DNA of 64,000 nucleotides, from the NCBI GenBank assembly GCA_045106555.1, contig JBGCET010000028.1, positions 1-64,000 on the forward strand. The letters are read 5' to 3'. A model generated the notes under the pieces. The model worked only from the letters and a program-made list of their open reading frames with translations, had not been told where the DNA came from and searched no databases. Shown here piece after piece: positions 23,788 to 33,221 of the stretch. The stretch comes from JANQOZ01 sp045106555 (GTDB lineage Bacteria; Pseudomonadota; Gammaproteobacteria; Xanthomonadales; SZUA-38). Numbering within the stretch: the stretch's first letter is position 1; each line of letters begins with the position of its first letter. The translations under genes and the position numbers were made by a program.

Positions 23788-24909
23788 TCAGGACACCAGC
23801 GCATCAATCTGACGCGCTGCTTGAGCCATCATGGACTGAATAACCTGGCCCGCCGGTTCCACCGATTGAATCAGCCCTACCCCCTGCCCCGCCATGATGG
23901 GCATCTGATCAAAGGGCCCGGTGGTTTCCGGCACGGGGCCAAACGAATCAAACGGTTTTATGTCAATCATTCCCTCGCCAAAGCGAGTGCGCCCAATCGA
24001 CGTCATGGCGCTTCGATCTGCCGGAATGTCCTTCAAGCGATGTTGCCAGCGATCAACCGTGTCGTTTCGAACCACCCGAATGGGATTGAATTTCGGATTC
24101 TCGGGCCCGTAAACGCCGGTAAGTACGGTATCGGAACCGCCAGCGGCAACAAGTCGGCGTTGATATTCCGGATGCGCGTTGGCCTGGGAGGTGGCCACCA
24201 TACGAGTGCCCACCCATACGCCATCGGCGCCAGCCAGCAACGCAGCCGCGGCCGTCCGGCCGTCAGCAATACCGCCAGCGCCCAACACCATTGGGCCATC
24301 GCCCACTGCCAGTCTAATCTCAGCCAAAAGCATCGAGAGCGGCAGCTGACCATAGTTATGACCACCCGCTTCGCTGCCCTGGGCCACGATACAGGAGGCG
24401 CCGTAGCCAACGGCTTGCTGAGCGTCGATGGCATTGCCTACCTGGACCCAGACCGCAATGTTGGCCTCGCTGAGTTTGTTCACAGTTGCCGGGTCCGGGT
24501 GACCCCAGTGAAACGACACGGCGGGAACCTGCTGAGCAATACACACGTCAATGTGGCTTTCGTGGGGGAACGGTGTCAGCAAATTAACGTGGAAAAACCC
24601 GTCAGTATTTGACTGGATGGTTTGGATGCGATCGGCCAGCGTCGTGGGCGACAGCAGCGTGCCAGCCAAACATCCTGCCGCGCCAGCTCTTCCTACAGCA
24701 ATGGCCAGTTCCGGGGTATCACATACAAACGCCATGCCCGCACAAACAAACGGATGACTGAGTTGATGAGCGGTGGAAAACCGCGTCGTTATCTCACTTT
24801 CAGAAGATTGCCTAACGCCAGGTGCTACCGCGCAGCCTCCGAGACCGCCCGCGGTCACCGCAATGCCGGAAGCGGCTATACGCCCAATCGCACTACGTCG
24901 TTTCATCAA
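23788..24909 (-). CDS. Nitronate monooxygenase (2-nitropropane dioxygenase family) with export signal
   Basis: A 373-residue FMN-dependent barrel enzyme of the NMO family. VCAGMAFVCDTPELAIAVGRAG at the N-terminal side, SFHWGHPD, GSEAGGH (the catalytic His/FMN-phosphate loop) and LGAGGIADG then GADGVWVGTR are all typical. Unusually, it begins MKRRSAIGRIAASGIAVTAG followed by GLGGCA. That is a twin-arginine-like start with a lipobox, so the enzyme may be exported and lipid-anchored. It starts 10 bp after the TonB receptor stop and is surely cotranscribed with it. The substrate could be what the receptor imports, but this is inference. Confidence 0.87.
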   Translation of the reverse strand: MMKRRSAIGRIAASGIAVTAGGLGGCAVAPGVRQSSESEITTRFSTAHQLSHPFVCAGMAFVCDTPELAIAVGRAGAAGCLAGTLLSPTTLADRIQTIQSNTDGFFHVNLLTPFPHESHIDVCIAQQVPAVSFHWGHPDPATVNKLSEANIAVWVQVGNAIDAQQAVGYGASCIVAQGSEAGGHNYGQLPLSMLLAEIRLAVGDGPMVLGAGGIADGRTAAAALLAGADGVWVGTRMVATSQANAHPEYQRRLVAAGGSDTVLTGVYGPENPKFNPIRVVRNDTVDRWQHRLKDIPADRSAMTSIGRTRFGEGMIDIKPFDSFGPVPETTGPFDQMPIMAGQGVGLIQSVEPAGQVIQSMMAQAARQIDALVS

Positions 24910-24918
24910 CAGATCCCG

Positions 24919-27213
24919 CTAAAAGCTGTAGCTAACACTGAAACCCCATTGTCTTGGTCGAGCCAATAACAGCTGCTGAAAGCCGCCAGGATCCAAAATA
25001 GAAGTACCTTGCAGCGCATAGCGTTCGTCAGTCACATTGTCGACAAACACACTGGCCTCCCAGCGATCCTCAGCGTCCATCCAGGTTAAACCCAGATTAA
25101 CCACGCTATAACCGTTTTCTCCGACTTCATTGAGGGCGTCGAAGAAAAATTCGCTGCGGTAGCTGTAGTCGGCGCGGCCGGTCAGAGAGCCACCGGCAGC
25201 CAAATCATGGGTGTATGAAAGCCCCGAGCTAACCGTCCACTCGGAGGTGCCAGGCAGCTGGCTGTCCAGCGTCAAACCGACCACCGACCCATCCAGCTCA
25301 TCATATTCCGCATCGAGGTATCCAATCCCCAGACTGGCGCGCAGACCTTGAATCGGCGCCGCCTGAATCTCCAGTTCAAAACCCGATATCGATGCAGCCG
25401 CGGCATTTTCCGTGGTGGGCGCAATACCGCGCTGCACATTGACCTGCAGGTCTTCGTAATCCGTCAGGAAAATGGCGGCGTTAGCCCGCAAGCGGCCATC
25501 GGCCAACATTGATTTAACGCCCACTTCGTAAGTCCTGGCGGTCTCTGGTTCAAAATCGGGCGTCTGCGCCAGCGGCGGGAACACTCTCTGGGTAAACCCA
25601 CCAGACTTGAACCCTTCTGAATAGGTGACGTAAAGGGACAGATCGTCCTGCACCAGGTAATTAAGGTTCAGTAGCGGATTCACGTCGCTGGAGTCGGTAG
25701 AGGCGGTGACACCCGGCAGCAGCGGAACGCCGTTCAATGCACCCATGCCGCCGATGTCGTTAACGATAAACTGGTTAGGCGTAAAGTCTCGTTCGTCTTC
25801 GGTCCAGCGCAGGCCAGCGGTCAACTCAAGGCGCGGCGTGATTTGCCAGGTCGCCTGGCCGAACACTGCAGTGGATTGGTTTTTCACCCGGCCACCGCTT
25901 TGAATTTCAATCGGCGCAAAGTTCACCAGATTGACGTTATCCCCTTCTTCGCTGAAATAGAAGGCGCCCACAATCCACTCCAGCCGCTCGTCCATACCTG
26001 AACCCAGCAGCTGCAGCTCCTGGCTGAATTGATCGTATTCAAAAAAATCGGTGGTTGAATTGATCGCCACCGGAGCGCCATCATTTTCGCTGACCGAAAA
26101 GCTTTCCAGGTCCCGATATGCCGTTATGGATTTAAGCGTGGCACTGCCCACGTCGAGCTCGCCAACCACCGACACGCCAAACACATCCAGTTCTGACACG
26201 GCCTCGAGGGTGCCGAAATTCACGCCATCTTGCCCCACAGGTAAAGACGCCGCGTTGAAACAGGCCGGGTTGTTGGTGGTGGGGATAAAACACAAGCTAG
26301 GTGGACCCATGGGGTCAGACAGCGCCAACGAAGGATCGATCATCGGCGCAATCACCGCATTATGAAACGCAGCGAACCCGGCACCGGGATTGACCGCATT
26401 GAGGATGAACGGCGCCGCCGATTCATCTTCCGTCGTGTAATCGGCATATAACGCAATCCTGGCGGTCTCGGACGGTTCAAAATGAATTACCCCACGGGCG
26501 GAAAAACTGTCGTCGTTACCCAGCTGATCCCCCGCCAGGGGTCGATCAACGTACCCGTCGCGGTCGTGATAGTTAAGCGACCAACGAGATTTCACCGTTT
26601 CAGACAGGGGCACGTCTACCGTTGCCTGAAGAAGCATTCGACTGTCGGTACCCGTGGTAGCCTTTATCCGCCCGCCAAACTCATCGCCCGGAGGGGTCGT
26701 TGTCACGTTGATCGCGCCGCCTATGGTGTTGCGACCAAACAGCGTGCCCTGGGGGCCTCGCAGCACTTCCACTCGCTGGACGTCTACTAAGTCGATGAGT
26801 CCGCCAACGCTGCGGGAAATGTACACGCCGTCCACGTACAGACCCACGCCTGGATCGGTGTTCAGCGTAAAGTCCACCTGACCAATCCCGCGCAGGAATA
26901 TGGCTGGCGTTGATGAGCTGCCTGAAAACGATGCGGAGGTGTTGATCGTGAGATTAGGCGTGGCATCAGCCAGTTGGCCTACGTTGGTAATCTGCCGCGC
27001 CGCGAGATCTCCGGCAGAAAACGCGGTGATGGAGATTGGCGTGTCCTGCACGTTTTCTTCCCGCTTACGTGCCGTAACCACAATCATTTCCAGCGTCCCC
27101 TCAGACGCCTCGCCGTCTTGCGCTAAGGCCCGACCGGGGGTGAAAAAGGACATCGTTCCAATGCAAGCCAACGTCAGCATGACCGTTGAAAAATGGTGTT
27201 TGGCCAGCGCCAT
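24919..27213 (-). CDS. TonB-dependent outer-membrane receptor
   Basis: A 764-residue receptor. The signal peptide ends at ALAQ (residue 32), followed by a plug domain (MIVVTARKREENVQDTPISIT, with NTIGGAINVTT later) and a 22-strand-type barrel ending in WGFSVSYSF, with the terminal aromatic residue needed for barrel assembly. Composition and plug resemble the large group of receptors found beside catabolic genes rather than classic siderophore receptors. The ATG at 27213 follows cgggagtcgga; the longer frame to 27288 lacks a site. It heads an operon with nitronate monooxygenase and an SDR, next to an AraC regulator. Confidence 0.9.
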   Translation of the reverse strand: MALAKHHFSTVMLTLACIGTMSFFTPGRALAQDGEASEGTLEMIVVTARKREENVQDTPISITAFSAGDLAARQITNVGQLADATPNLTINTSASFSGSSSTPAIFLRGIGQVDFTLNTDPGVGLYVDGVYISRSVGGLIDLVDVQRVEVLRGPQGTLFGRNTIGGAINVTTTPPGDEFGGRIKATTGTDSRMLLQATVDVPLSETVKSRWSLNYHDRDGYVDRPLAGDQLGNDDSFSARGVIHFEPSETARIALYADYTTEDESAAPFILNAVNPGAGFAAFHNAVIAPMIDPSLALSDPMGPPSLCFIPTTNNPACFNAASLPVGQDGVNFGTLEAVSELDVFGVSVVGELDVGSATLKSITAYRDLESFSVSENDGAPVAINSTTDFFEYDQFSQELQLLGSGMDERLEWIVGAFYFSEEGDNVNLVNFAPIEIQSGGRVKNQSTAVFGQATWQITPRLELTAGLRWTEDERDFTPNQFIVNDIGGMGALNGVPLLPGVTASTDSSDVNPLLNLNYLVQDDLSLYVTYSEGFKSGGFTQRVFPPLAQTPDFEPETARTYEVGVKSMLADGRLRANAAIFLTDYEDLQVNVQRGIAPTTENAAAASISGFELEIQAAPIQGLRASLGIGYLDAEYDELDGSVVGLTLDSQLPGTSEWTVSSGLSYTHDLAAGGSLTGRADYSYRSEFFFDALNEVGENGYSVVNLGLTWMDAEDRWEASVFVDNVTDERYALQGTSILDPGGFQQLLLARPRQWGFSVSYSF

Positions 27214-27326
27214 TTCCGACTCCCGTGAAAGACCGGCTTTGATAATGGCGGTGACAAGGACAGTGGCGCTTGTACGTGCGCGCCACAAATTTGAACGTTT
27301 GGCCTTAAGACCGAACCGTTAACGCA

Positions 27327-28301
27327 TTAGTGTTGATTGCGGCGTTTTAGATACAGGGCCGGGGAAACCCCAAAGCGCACCTTGAAGGAGCGGGAAAAAT
27401 GGGACAGATCAGAAAATCCGAAGCGATAGGCCACCTCGGTAATCGAGGTATCTTCCACACAGCCGCGTTGGCGCAATGCATGGGCAGCCGCGGTTAGCCG
27501 CGTGGTCAACACCAGTTTGCGAAAGGTGGTGCCCTCCTCGTTGCAGATTCGTTGCAGCGTTCGCGCGGACACACACAGCTCATCGGCCGCCTGATGAAGG
27601 GTAAGGTTCTTGGAGCTTAAGTTTTCTGCGACGAAGTTCACCAACTCGTTGAACGAGGACATGTGGCGGCCCTTGCGTTCGGTTAACCGTTCCAGCACTT
27701 CGCGCTTCAGGCAGCCGGTCAGCACCTGGTAGAACACATCAATGCTTACATCAAGATCCTGCGGCGCCGCGCTGGCCGTTTCCTGCAGGTCGTCGATAGC
27801 GGCGGCCAGCACACGGGAAACCGATGAGGCGCCGTTCAACCGATGCCCGGCCAGAGTCTTGCCAAATCTTGGCGCATACATGCGCAGATCTTCATTGGGT
27901 ACCGTAATGCATAGCTGATTGGATGGGCGTTCAAATTCCAGCAAATAGGGCTTTTGCGCATCCACCAGCAGCGCGTCGCCGGCCTTAAGCATCGTGGGAT
28001 CGTACTGCTCGGAAGAAAACAGACACCCGCCGGTTTTTTGGATCAGCAAATAGCAGTGATCGGCGTGGCGGTCGGCAATCTGTCGTCGTCCTCGATGCAC
28101 CGCCTGGCCGCCGGCGGTGATGTCCGCTAGGTGTAACGAGCCCAATTGACGCTCGACGGCGGAGGCGGCAAAGTTTGGGCGATCAACCTTGTTCAGCTGA
28201 AGCTGGGTAAACACCTCACAAACATGGGCCTGCCATTCCTCTGGGTTGCCAGTTGCAAACACGCGCTCATAAACGGAATCAGAGTCTGTTGACTGAGTCA
28301 T
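27327..28301 (-). CDS. AraC family transcriptional regulator
   Basis: A 324-residue cytoplasmic regulator. The N-terminal 190 or so residues form an AraC-binding-like sensor domain; the C-terminal 100 contain the two helix-turn-helix motifs (LTLHQAADELCVSARTLQRICN and SITEVAYRFGFSDLSHFSRSFK, then FGVSPALY). The ATG at 28301 (MTQSTDSD) is preferred to the upstream TTG-type start. It lies directly upstream of, and on the same strand as, the TonB receptor gene (113 bp apart), so it is the likely activator of that operon. Effector unknown. Confidence 0.9.
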   Translation of the reverse strand: MTQSTDSDSVYERVFATGNPEEWQAHVCEVFTQLQLNKVDRPNFAASAVERQLGSLHLADITAGGQAVHRGRRQIADRHADHCYLLIQKTGGCLFSSEQYDPTMLKAGDALLVDAQKPYLLEFERPSNQLCITVPNEDLRMYAPRFGKTLAGHRLNGASSVSRVLAAAIDDLQETASAAPQDLDVSIDVFYQVLTGCLKREVLERLTERKGRHMSSFNELVNFVAENLSSKNLTLHQAADELCVSARTLQRICNEEGTTFRKLVLTTRLTAAAHALRQRGCVEDTSITEVAYRFGFSDLSHFSRSFKVRFGVSPALYLKRRNQH

Positions 28302-28534
28302 TACAAGCAGCCTCCGCAGCTTAAGCCCAAGGAACACCCACGCAGATGAAAGAGCGTTGGCGTTACATCAGTATGGGCGCTAAGACTCTGGATGCCAACT
28401 GCCCGACAGCTTCAGCGTTATCGTTCAGCGGATTATCCAGCCCATCTTGAGAATGAATCTCTGACGCGCTCCATTGTATGAGGTTGCTGTTGTTTTCCCA
28501 AAATGCAGGCAGCGCAGAGGACTTCAGACCAAAC

Positions 28535-29251
28535 CTATGGGTGGTGAAAGCGCTCGTTCATGAGAAAGTGCAGAGTCTGCTGGATCACGTACTCCGACTT
28601 CATCATGAACGTATGAGAATGAGGCACTTGAATGTGATCGGTCATACCGGTGACCTTGGTGTTTTCGACATGCACTTTCCCATCGTCAGGGTTTGGCAAA
28701 CTCTGAGACAAGATGGGATTAACGGTTTTTGTGCCGGCCACAATCCCAAGCGGGAAGGATACCGGGCCAAGCTGATTGGGGACGCTATTGGCGTCGGTGC
28801 CAAGCTGCATGCCGGCAGGGCCGTTTAACGCGCGATAACCCGGCACCCGGCGCCAGTTGTCCACCACGTGGCTGCCTTGATTGGGCGGCCCCAACATCAC
28901 GACCCGCCCAAGCAGCGGTTCGGTTTTTTGCTCGAAATAGTAACGAACCAATATTCCGCCCAACGAATGGGTCACGAAGTGAATGTGAGAAGGCGTATGC
29001 CTCTTACAGATTTCCAGCCCGCGTTCGACGGCCTCCAGCGCAAGTTGCTCAATCACTTTTTTTGTTGAGGGATAGCCAACGTTGGCCACCTTATAGCCAT
29101 ACCGAACCAACGCTTTCTCAAGGGACTTCATTGATCCAGAGGTTCTGGCTAAACCGTGCAGCAGCACAACGCACTCATCACCCACCTGGGCCTGAGCGCT
29201 GGCGCTTAGCAACAGTGCGGGCAATAGCGCCGCCAGGCACCGATTCGTCAT
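28535..29251 (-). CDS. Secreted alpha/beta hydrolase, lipase or PGAP1-like
   Basis: A 238-residue exported hydrolase. The signal peptide ends at AQAQ (residue 22). The oxyanion segment VVLLHGLART is near residue 28 and the nucleophile elbow is HSLGG; a late VPHSHTF supplies the likely catalytic histidine. The GxP-NQGSH segment (GPPNQGSHVVD) is typical of triacylglycerol-lipase/PGAP1-like hydrolases. Monocistronic by spacing. Substrate unknown, probably an ester. Confidence 0.85.
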   Translation of the reverse strand: MTNRCLAALLPALLLSASAQAQVGDECVVLLHGLARTSGSMKSLEKALVRYGYKVANVGYPSTKKVIEQLALEAVERGLEICKRHTPSHIHFVTHSLGGILVRYYFEQKTEPLLGRVVMLGPPNQGSHVVDNWRRVPGYRALNGPAGMQLGTDANSVPNQLGPVSFPLGIVAGTKTVNPILSQSLPNPDDGKVHVENTKVTGMTDHIQVPHSHTFMMKSEYVIQQTLHFLMNERFHHP

Positions 29252-29529
29252 AACGTGAATGACTCCGAGACTTCAATAATTACTAATGAAACGATACCGT
29301 CAAAACCCCAACCTTAACGGATTTACGGACAACGTTGAGGATCATGGTACGTCCGGGCGCATCCACCAATACTCCCGCGAATGTCGCTGAGCAAGCTCAA
29401 GTCTGAGCGAATCGCCGGCGGGTCATTCAGAGACCTGATGGAAGGCCTCGTCGATTCTATTGGACAGAGACACCAAAACATCAGAAGGTCTGCTCCCATC
29501 TGCTAGAAAGACCACAAGGATTTCCACCC

Positions 29530-31008
29530 ATGACGGACTCTCGCGCCCAAACGATCGACAGTTCTCACTTCGACCAGCTCTATATTGGCGGGGCCTGGGT
29601 CAAGCCCAGCACAAAGCAAATGATCGATGTGATATCGCCGATTAGCGAAGAGGTGGTTTTTCAGGTCGCGCAAGCCGTTGAAGCCGACATTGACCAAGCC
29701 GTGGCTGCCGCCCGGGAAGCCTTTGATGAGGGCCCTTGGAGCCGGATGACGCCACAGGAGCGCGGCGAAATTCTAGCCAGGTTCGCCAGCGAGCTGCGCA
29801 CCCGCACTGAAGATTTCACCACCGCATGGATGGAGTCCGCCGGCGTAGTCCTTGGCATGGCAACCTCGTATCCCGAATATTCCATCAGCAATGTCGACCG
29901 CGCGGTGGGCCAGGCGTCGACCTTTGAGTTCATCGAGAAGCACGAGTCGGCCAACGGCGCGGCCTTGCTGGTACGGGAGCCTGTGGGTGTGGTGGCGGCC
30001 GTTGCGCCCTGGAACGCCCCGCTGGCCACCATGTTGAGCAAGATTGCGCCAGCGCTGCTGGCTGGATGTACGGTGATCATGAAGCCGGCCCCGCAAACAC
30101 CCATTGAAACCTACATCCTGACTGAGTGTGCCCACGCGGCTGGCTTTCCGCCTGGGGTGCTCAACCTGGTCACCGCCGAACGTGACGCCGCCGATCACCT
30201 CATCCGCCACCCTGAAGTCGACAAAGTCAGCTTCACTGGTAGTCTTGCTACGGGGCGTCATATCGCCTCGGTCTGCGGTGACCGGATTGGTCGGGTAACG
30301 CTGGAACTGGGGGGTAAATCTGCCGCTATTGTGCTGGACGATTACGATCTCAAGGCGGCAGCGGAGAGCCTTGTATCGGGCCTTTGCGTGCTCAGCGGGC
30401 AAAATTGTGCCGCGCTGACTCGCGTAATCGTCTCTCGCGATCGCCACGATGAGCTGGTGCAGCACTTGGCCGCAGCGATGCAGACGGTAACCGTTGGCGA
30501 CCCCTACGATCCCGAAATCAAGCTCGGCGCCATCACCATGAAAGCGCAGCTTGAGAGAATTGAGGCCTACGTGGCCAAGGGAATCGAGGAGGGTGCCACA
30601 TTAGTTGCCGGCGGCAAACGCCCTGCCCACCTTGCCACCGGCCTGTTCTTTGAACCCACCGTGTTCGCCAACGTGGACAATTCCATGACCATTGCTCAGG
30701 AAGAAATCTTCGGCCCGGTGCTTTGCGTGATCCCTTGTGACAACGAAGACCACGCCATCGCCATCTCCAACGATTCCATTTTTGGTCTGGCGGGCGCGGT
30801 CTATAGCAACGATGCTGACGCCGTTTATCGCATCGCCCGACAGCTGCGCACAGGAACGGTGGGGCAAAGCGCTCCTTCAGCAAGCTTTGCTGTGGGCTTC
30901 GGCGGGTTCAAGCAATCAGGCCTCGGCCGCGAGGGAGGCACCGAAGGCCTGCATGCTTATCTGGAAGCGAAGACCATACTGCTCAAGGGTGAGCCAACCG
31001 TTCTATAA
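29530..31008 (+). CDS. Aldehyde dehydrogenase (NAD(P)-dependent)
   Basis: A 492-residue enzyme of the ALDH superfamily at full family length. Visible are PWNAPLATMLSKIAPALLAGCTVIMKPA (cofactor region), FTGSLATG, the glutamate in LELGGKS, the nucleophilic cysteine in SGQNCAALTR and EEIFGPVL near the C-terminus. It oxidises an aldehyde to an acid; the substrate cannot be told. It is flanked by a divergent lipase and a convergent DUF805 gene, so no pathway partner is adjacent. A weak aaggattt site precedes the ATG. Confidence 0.92.
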   Translation: MTDSRAQTIDSSHFDQLYIGGAWVKPSTKQMIDVISPISEEVVFQVAQAVEADIDQAVAAAREAFDEGPWSRMTPQERGEILARFASELRTRTEDFTTAWMESAGVVLGMATSYPEYSISNVDRAVGQASTFEFIEKHESANGAALLVREPVGVVAAVAPWNAPLATMLSKIAPALLAGCTVIMKPAPQTPIETYILTECAHAAGFPPGVLNLVTAERDAADHLIRHPEVDKVSFTGSLATGRHIASVCGDRIGRVTLELGGKSAAIVLDDYDLKAAAESLVSGLCVLSGQNCAALTRVIVSRDRHDELVQHLAAAMQTVTVGDPYDPEIKLGAITMKAQLERIEAYVAKGIEEGATLVAGGKRPAHLATGLFFEPTVFANVDNSMTIAQEEIFGPVLCVIPCDNEDHAIAISNDSIFGLAGAVYSNDADAVYRIARQLRTGTVGQSAPSASFAVGFGGFKQSGLGREGGTEGLHAYLEAKTILLKGEPTVL

Positions 31009-31029
31009 ACGGATCGCGCTACTCCAGGG

Positions 31030-31431
31030 TCAAGTGGCGAATCCTAACGGGTTGCGTCCAAAGGTATTGGTTCGAGGCTCACTGGGTCGAACCAGCATGA
31101 ACAGCAGCACGATAAACCCAATAATTGGGATCACAATCATGAGTTGCCACCATCCGCTACGACCGATGTCGTGCAAGCGGCGGGCCATTGCTGAAATGCC
31201 AGGAATCAAAAGAAAGAAGGTCCAAAGACCGCTAAGCAAGCCCATGCTCCAGGTAGGACTGAAGGTTCCGGTCTTCACGTCCACATACCTCAGTACCAAA
31301 TTAACGACAGCGAATACGAGTACAAACATCCAGTATTGGGTTCGACTGGCTCGACCGCTAAAATCAAGGGCGTGTTTCAACGCGTGAAAAAAATGTTGAA
31401 TGGTTTTTCCCCGAACGGTTACGCCCCACAA
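31030..31431 (-). CDS. DUF805 family membrane protein
   Basis: A 133-residue inner-membrane protein of the DUF805 group. DFSGRASRTQYWMFVLV near the N-terminus and MARRLHDIGRSGWW in the middle are the family hallmarks, followed by a C-terminal hydrophobic helix and a polar tail ending FGRNPLG. Three or four helices are expected. Function unknown. The start is a TTG at 31431, with no ATG available upstream of the conserved region. It converges on the aldehyde dehydrogenase gene. Confidence 0.85.
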   Translation of the reverse strand: MWGVTVRGKTIQHFFHALKHALDFSGRASRTQYWMFVLVFAVVNLVLRYVDVKTGTFSPTWSMGLLSGLWTFFLLIPGISAMARRLHDIGRSGWWQLMIVIPIIGFIVLLFMLVRPSEPRTNTFGRNPLGFAT

Positions 31432-31582
31432 CAGGGCCTTGTGGAGAAATACGCAGGTTGAAACAAAATAGGGCCAACGCCGCCAACCCCAGAATCACCC
31501 AGGTTGCATCAATTGCGGTAGATTAACGCTAGAAACGCCAGTACATTCCCCATATCACCCCACTATCAATGAAGGCAATCCA

Positions 31583-32617
31583 ATGACTAAAGCCGCCATT
31601 CCCAATGTATCCGCGTTCGAAATTGGCGATCAGGCCGGGATTTCGTCACTTAAGCGCACCACCCGTGATATTGCCGCACCGGGGCCCTTTGAGGTTCTAG
31701 TGAAAACCCATGCAGCGGCCCTGAACTATCGAGACATCATGGTGCTGGAAGCCCGGTACGGCGCTAAAAAGCCTGAGAACCGAGTTCCCTTGGGTGACGG
31801 TGCAGGGGAAGTCATGGCGGTAGGTGACCAGGTTCACGGCGTGGCCGTGGGCGACCGCGTCACCGCGCCCCATTTCAGTCTTTGGACTGACGGCGACTAC
31901 AGCCCGGCTATCTTTGCCGCAGACTTGGGCAACACCGCTGATGGTTGGTTGTCGGAGATAGTGCGGCTGCCGGCCAACGCCTGCGTGAAGATACCCGATG
32001 CCATTAGCTATGAATCGGCCGCCGCCCTTGGCGCAGCGGCCATCACTGCCTGGCGAGTGATTGAAGTACTTGGTGATGTGAAGGCCGGTGATGTTGTGTT
32101 GACTCTGGGAACCGGCGGCGTGTCCATCATGGCGCTGCAACTGGCCAGCATTAACGGCGCAACGGTGGCCATCACCTCTTCCAGCAATAAGAAACTTGAG
32201 CTGGCCCGCTCTCTGGGTGCCGACATCACCATCAACTATCGAGAACGTCCTGATTGGGAAAATGCGGTGGTGGAACAAACCGGTGGTGCCGACGTGGTGG
32301 TGGAAACGGTAGGCCTAAGCACGCTGGATCAATCTTTGACTGCCTGCGCGCCCAATGCCCGAGTGGGCTTTTTAGGAGCCTTAGGTGGAATGCCGGATAA
32401 GGGGCCAGCGCTTACCGCCATGCTGCTGAAAAACGTCATGATTCAGGGCATTACTTCCGGTAGCCGGAAAAACCTTGCTGACGTTCTGCGCGCGTGCGCA
32501 ACAAACAACGTACAGCCCCACATCGATCGTCGAGTCGCGTTTGGCGAAGCCCCCGAAGCATTGGCTTACCTGGCGAAAGGTCAGCACGTCGGGAAAGTGG
32601 TCATCACCTTCGACTAG
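31583..32617 (+). CDS. Medium-chain dehydrogenase/reductase, zinc-independent type
   Basis: A 344-residue NAD(P)-dependent oxidoreductase. The GroES-like N-domain contains GDGAGEVMAVGD and the nucleotide fold has LTLGTGGVSIMALQLA. The four-cysteine structural zinc lobe and obvious catalytic zinc ligands of alcohol dehydrogenases are missing, so it is closer to the quinone oxidoreductase / YhdH-like branch. Substrate unknown. It converges on pqiC with 7 bp between stops and is probably unrelated to it. Confidence 0.88.
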   Translation: MTKAAIPNVSAFEIGDQAGISSLKRTTRDIAAPGPFEVLVKTHAAALNYRDIMVLEARYGAKKPENRVPLGDGAGEVMAVGDQVHGVAVGDRVTAPHFSLWTDGDYSPAIFAADLGNTADGWLSEIVRLPANACVKIPDAISYESAAALGAAAITAWRVIEVLGDVKAGDVVLTLGTGGVSIMALQLASINGATVAITSSSNKKLELARSLGADITINYRERPDWENAVVEQTGGADVVVETVGLSTLDQSLTACAPNARVGFLGALGGMPDKGPALTAMLLKNVMIQGITSGSRKNLADVLRACATNNVQPHIDRRVAFGEAPEALAYLAKGQHVGKVVITFD

Positions 32618-32624
32618 GGCGAAG

Positions 32625-33221
32625 CTACAGCTCCAGTGAAGCGGCGGCCTGATTGATGGTGTTGGCAAGTTCAGCCAGCCCGCCTTTCAGGGCTTCAACA
32701 AAACCGGCATAGTCGTCACTGGCCAGCCGGTAGTTGCCGGCAAAAGAGGCGATGTGGACCACCCGTCGACCATCACCAGAGCTGACAATAAACTGGCCAG
32801 ATAGCGACGCTACACCGGCGCTCTGATCTCGTACAAATCGATCGAATCGCACCTCAATTTGCAGGTCTGGGTCTAGCCCTCGAGGATAGGGTTCTACCAG
32901 AACGACCGCGGACAAGCCCTTGCCAATAGCCGCCGCCAGATTTCGAGCCACGGCATCCTCAGGCGATTCAGCCCAGCGGTTCTTATCATCCTGCAATATG
33001 GTGGATCCAGCCTGAAGGCTGGCAATTTTTTCTCCTCGGGCGTAATCCGGCAGAGTCACTTCCTGCAACCCGATACGCTGAAAGTCTGACTGTCCCGAAG
33101 CGACACCCATGGTGTCTGTCATGTCCAGCAGGTACCGATTTGGCGCGCCGCACGCAGCAAGCCCCAGTGAACTGACGATGACCAGCCAACGAAAAACGGT
33201 GGTTGAAGATGAGTCCTTCAT
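32625..33221 (-). CDS. pqiC: PqiC-like outer-membrane lipoprotein
   Basis: A 198-residue lipoprotein, last gene of the pqi operon. The lipobox LAAC lies at residues 21-24, and the mature domain begins NRYLLD and carries the YxL-type strand pattern of the ABC-transport auxiliary (DUF330/PqiC) family. In E. coli PqiC forms an outer-membrane ring that docks the PqiB needle, completing a lipid path across the periplasm. The start codon overlaps the pqiB stop by one base, so the two are coupled. Confidence 0.87.
   Translation of the reverse strand: MKDSSSTTVFRWLVIVSSLGLAACGAPNRYLLDMTDTMGVASGQSDFQRIGLQEVTLPDYARGEKIASLQAGSTILQDDKNRWAESPEDAVARNLAAAIGKGLSAVVLVEPYPRGLDPDLQIEVRFDRFVRDQSAGVASLSGQFIVSSGDGRRVVHIASFAGNYRLASDDYAGFVEALKGGLAELANTINQAAASLEL

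Noticed and set aside
23752..24612. 286-codon plus-strand frame opposite nitronate monooxygenase
   Set aside because: Antisense to conserved NMO motifs and lacks any family signal.
29773..30465. 230-codon minus-strand frame inside the aldehyde dehydrogenase gene
   Set aside because: Complete antisense overlap with a conserved enzyme; composition is typical of a shadow frame.
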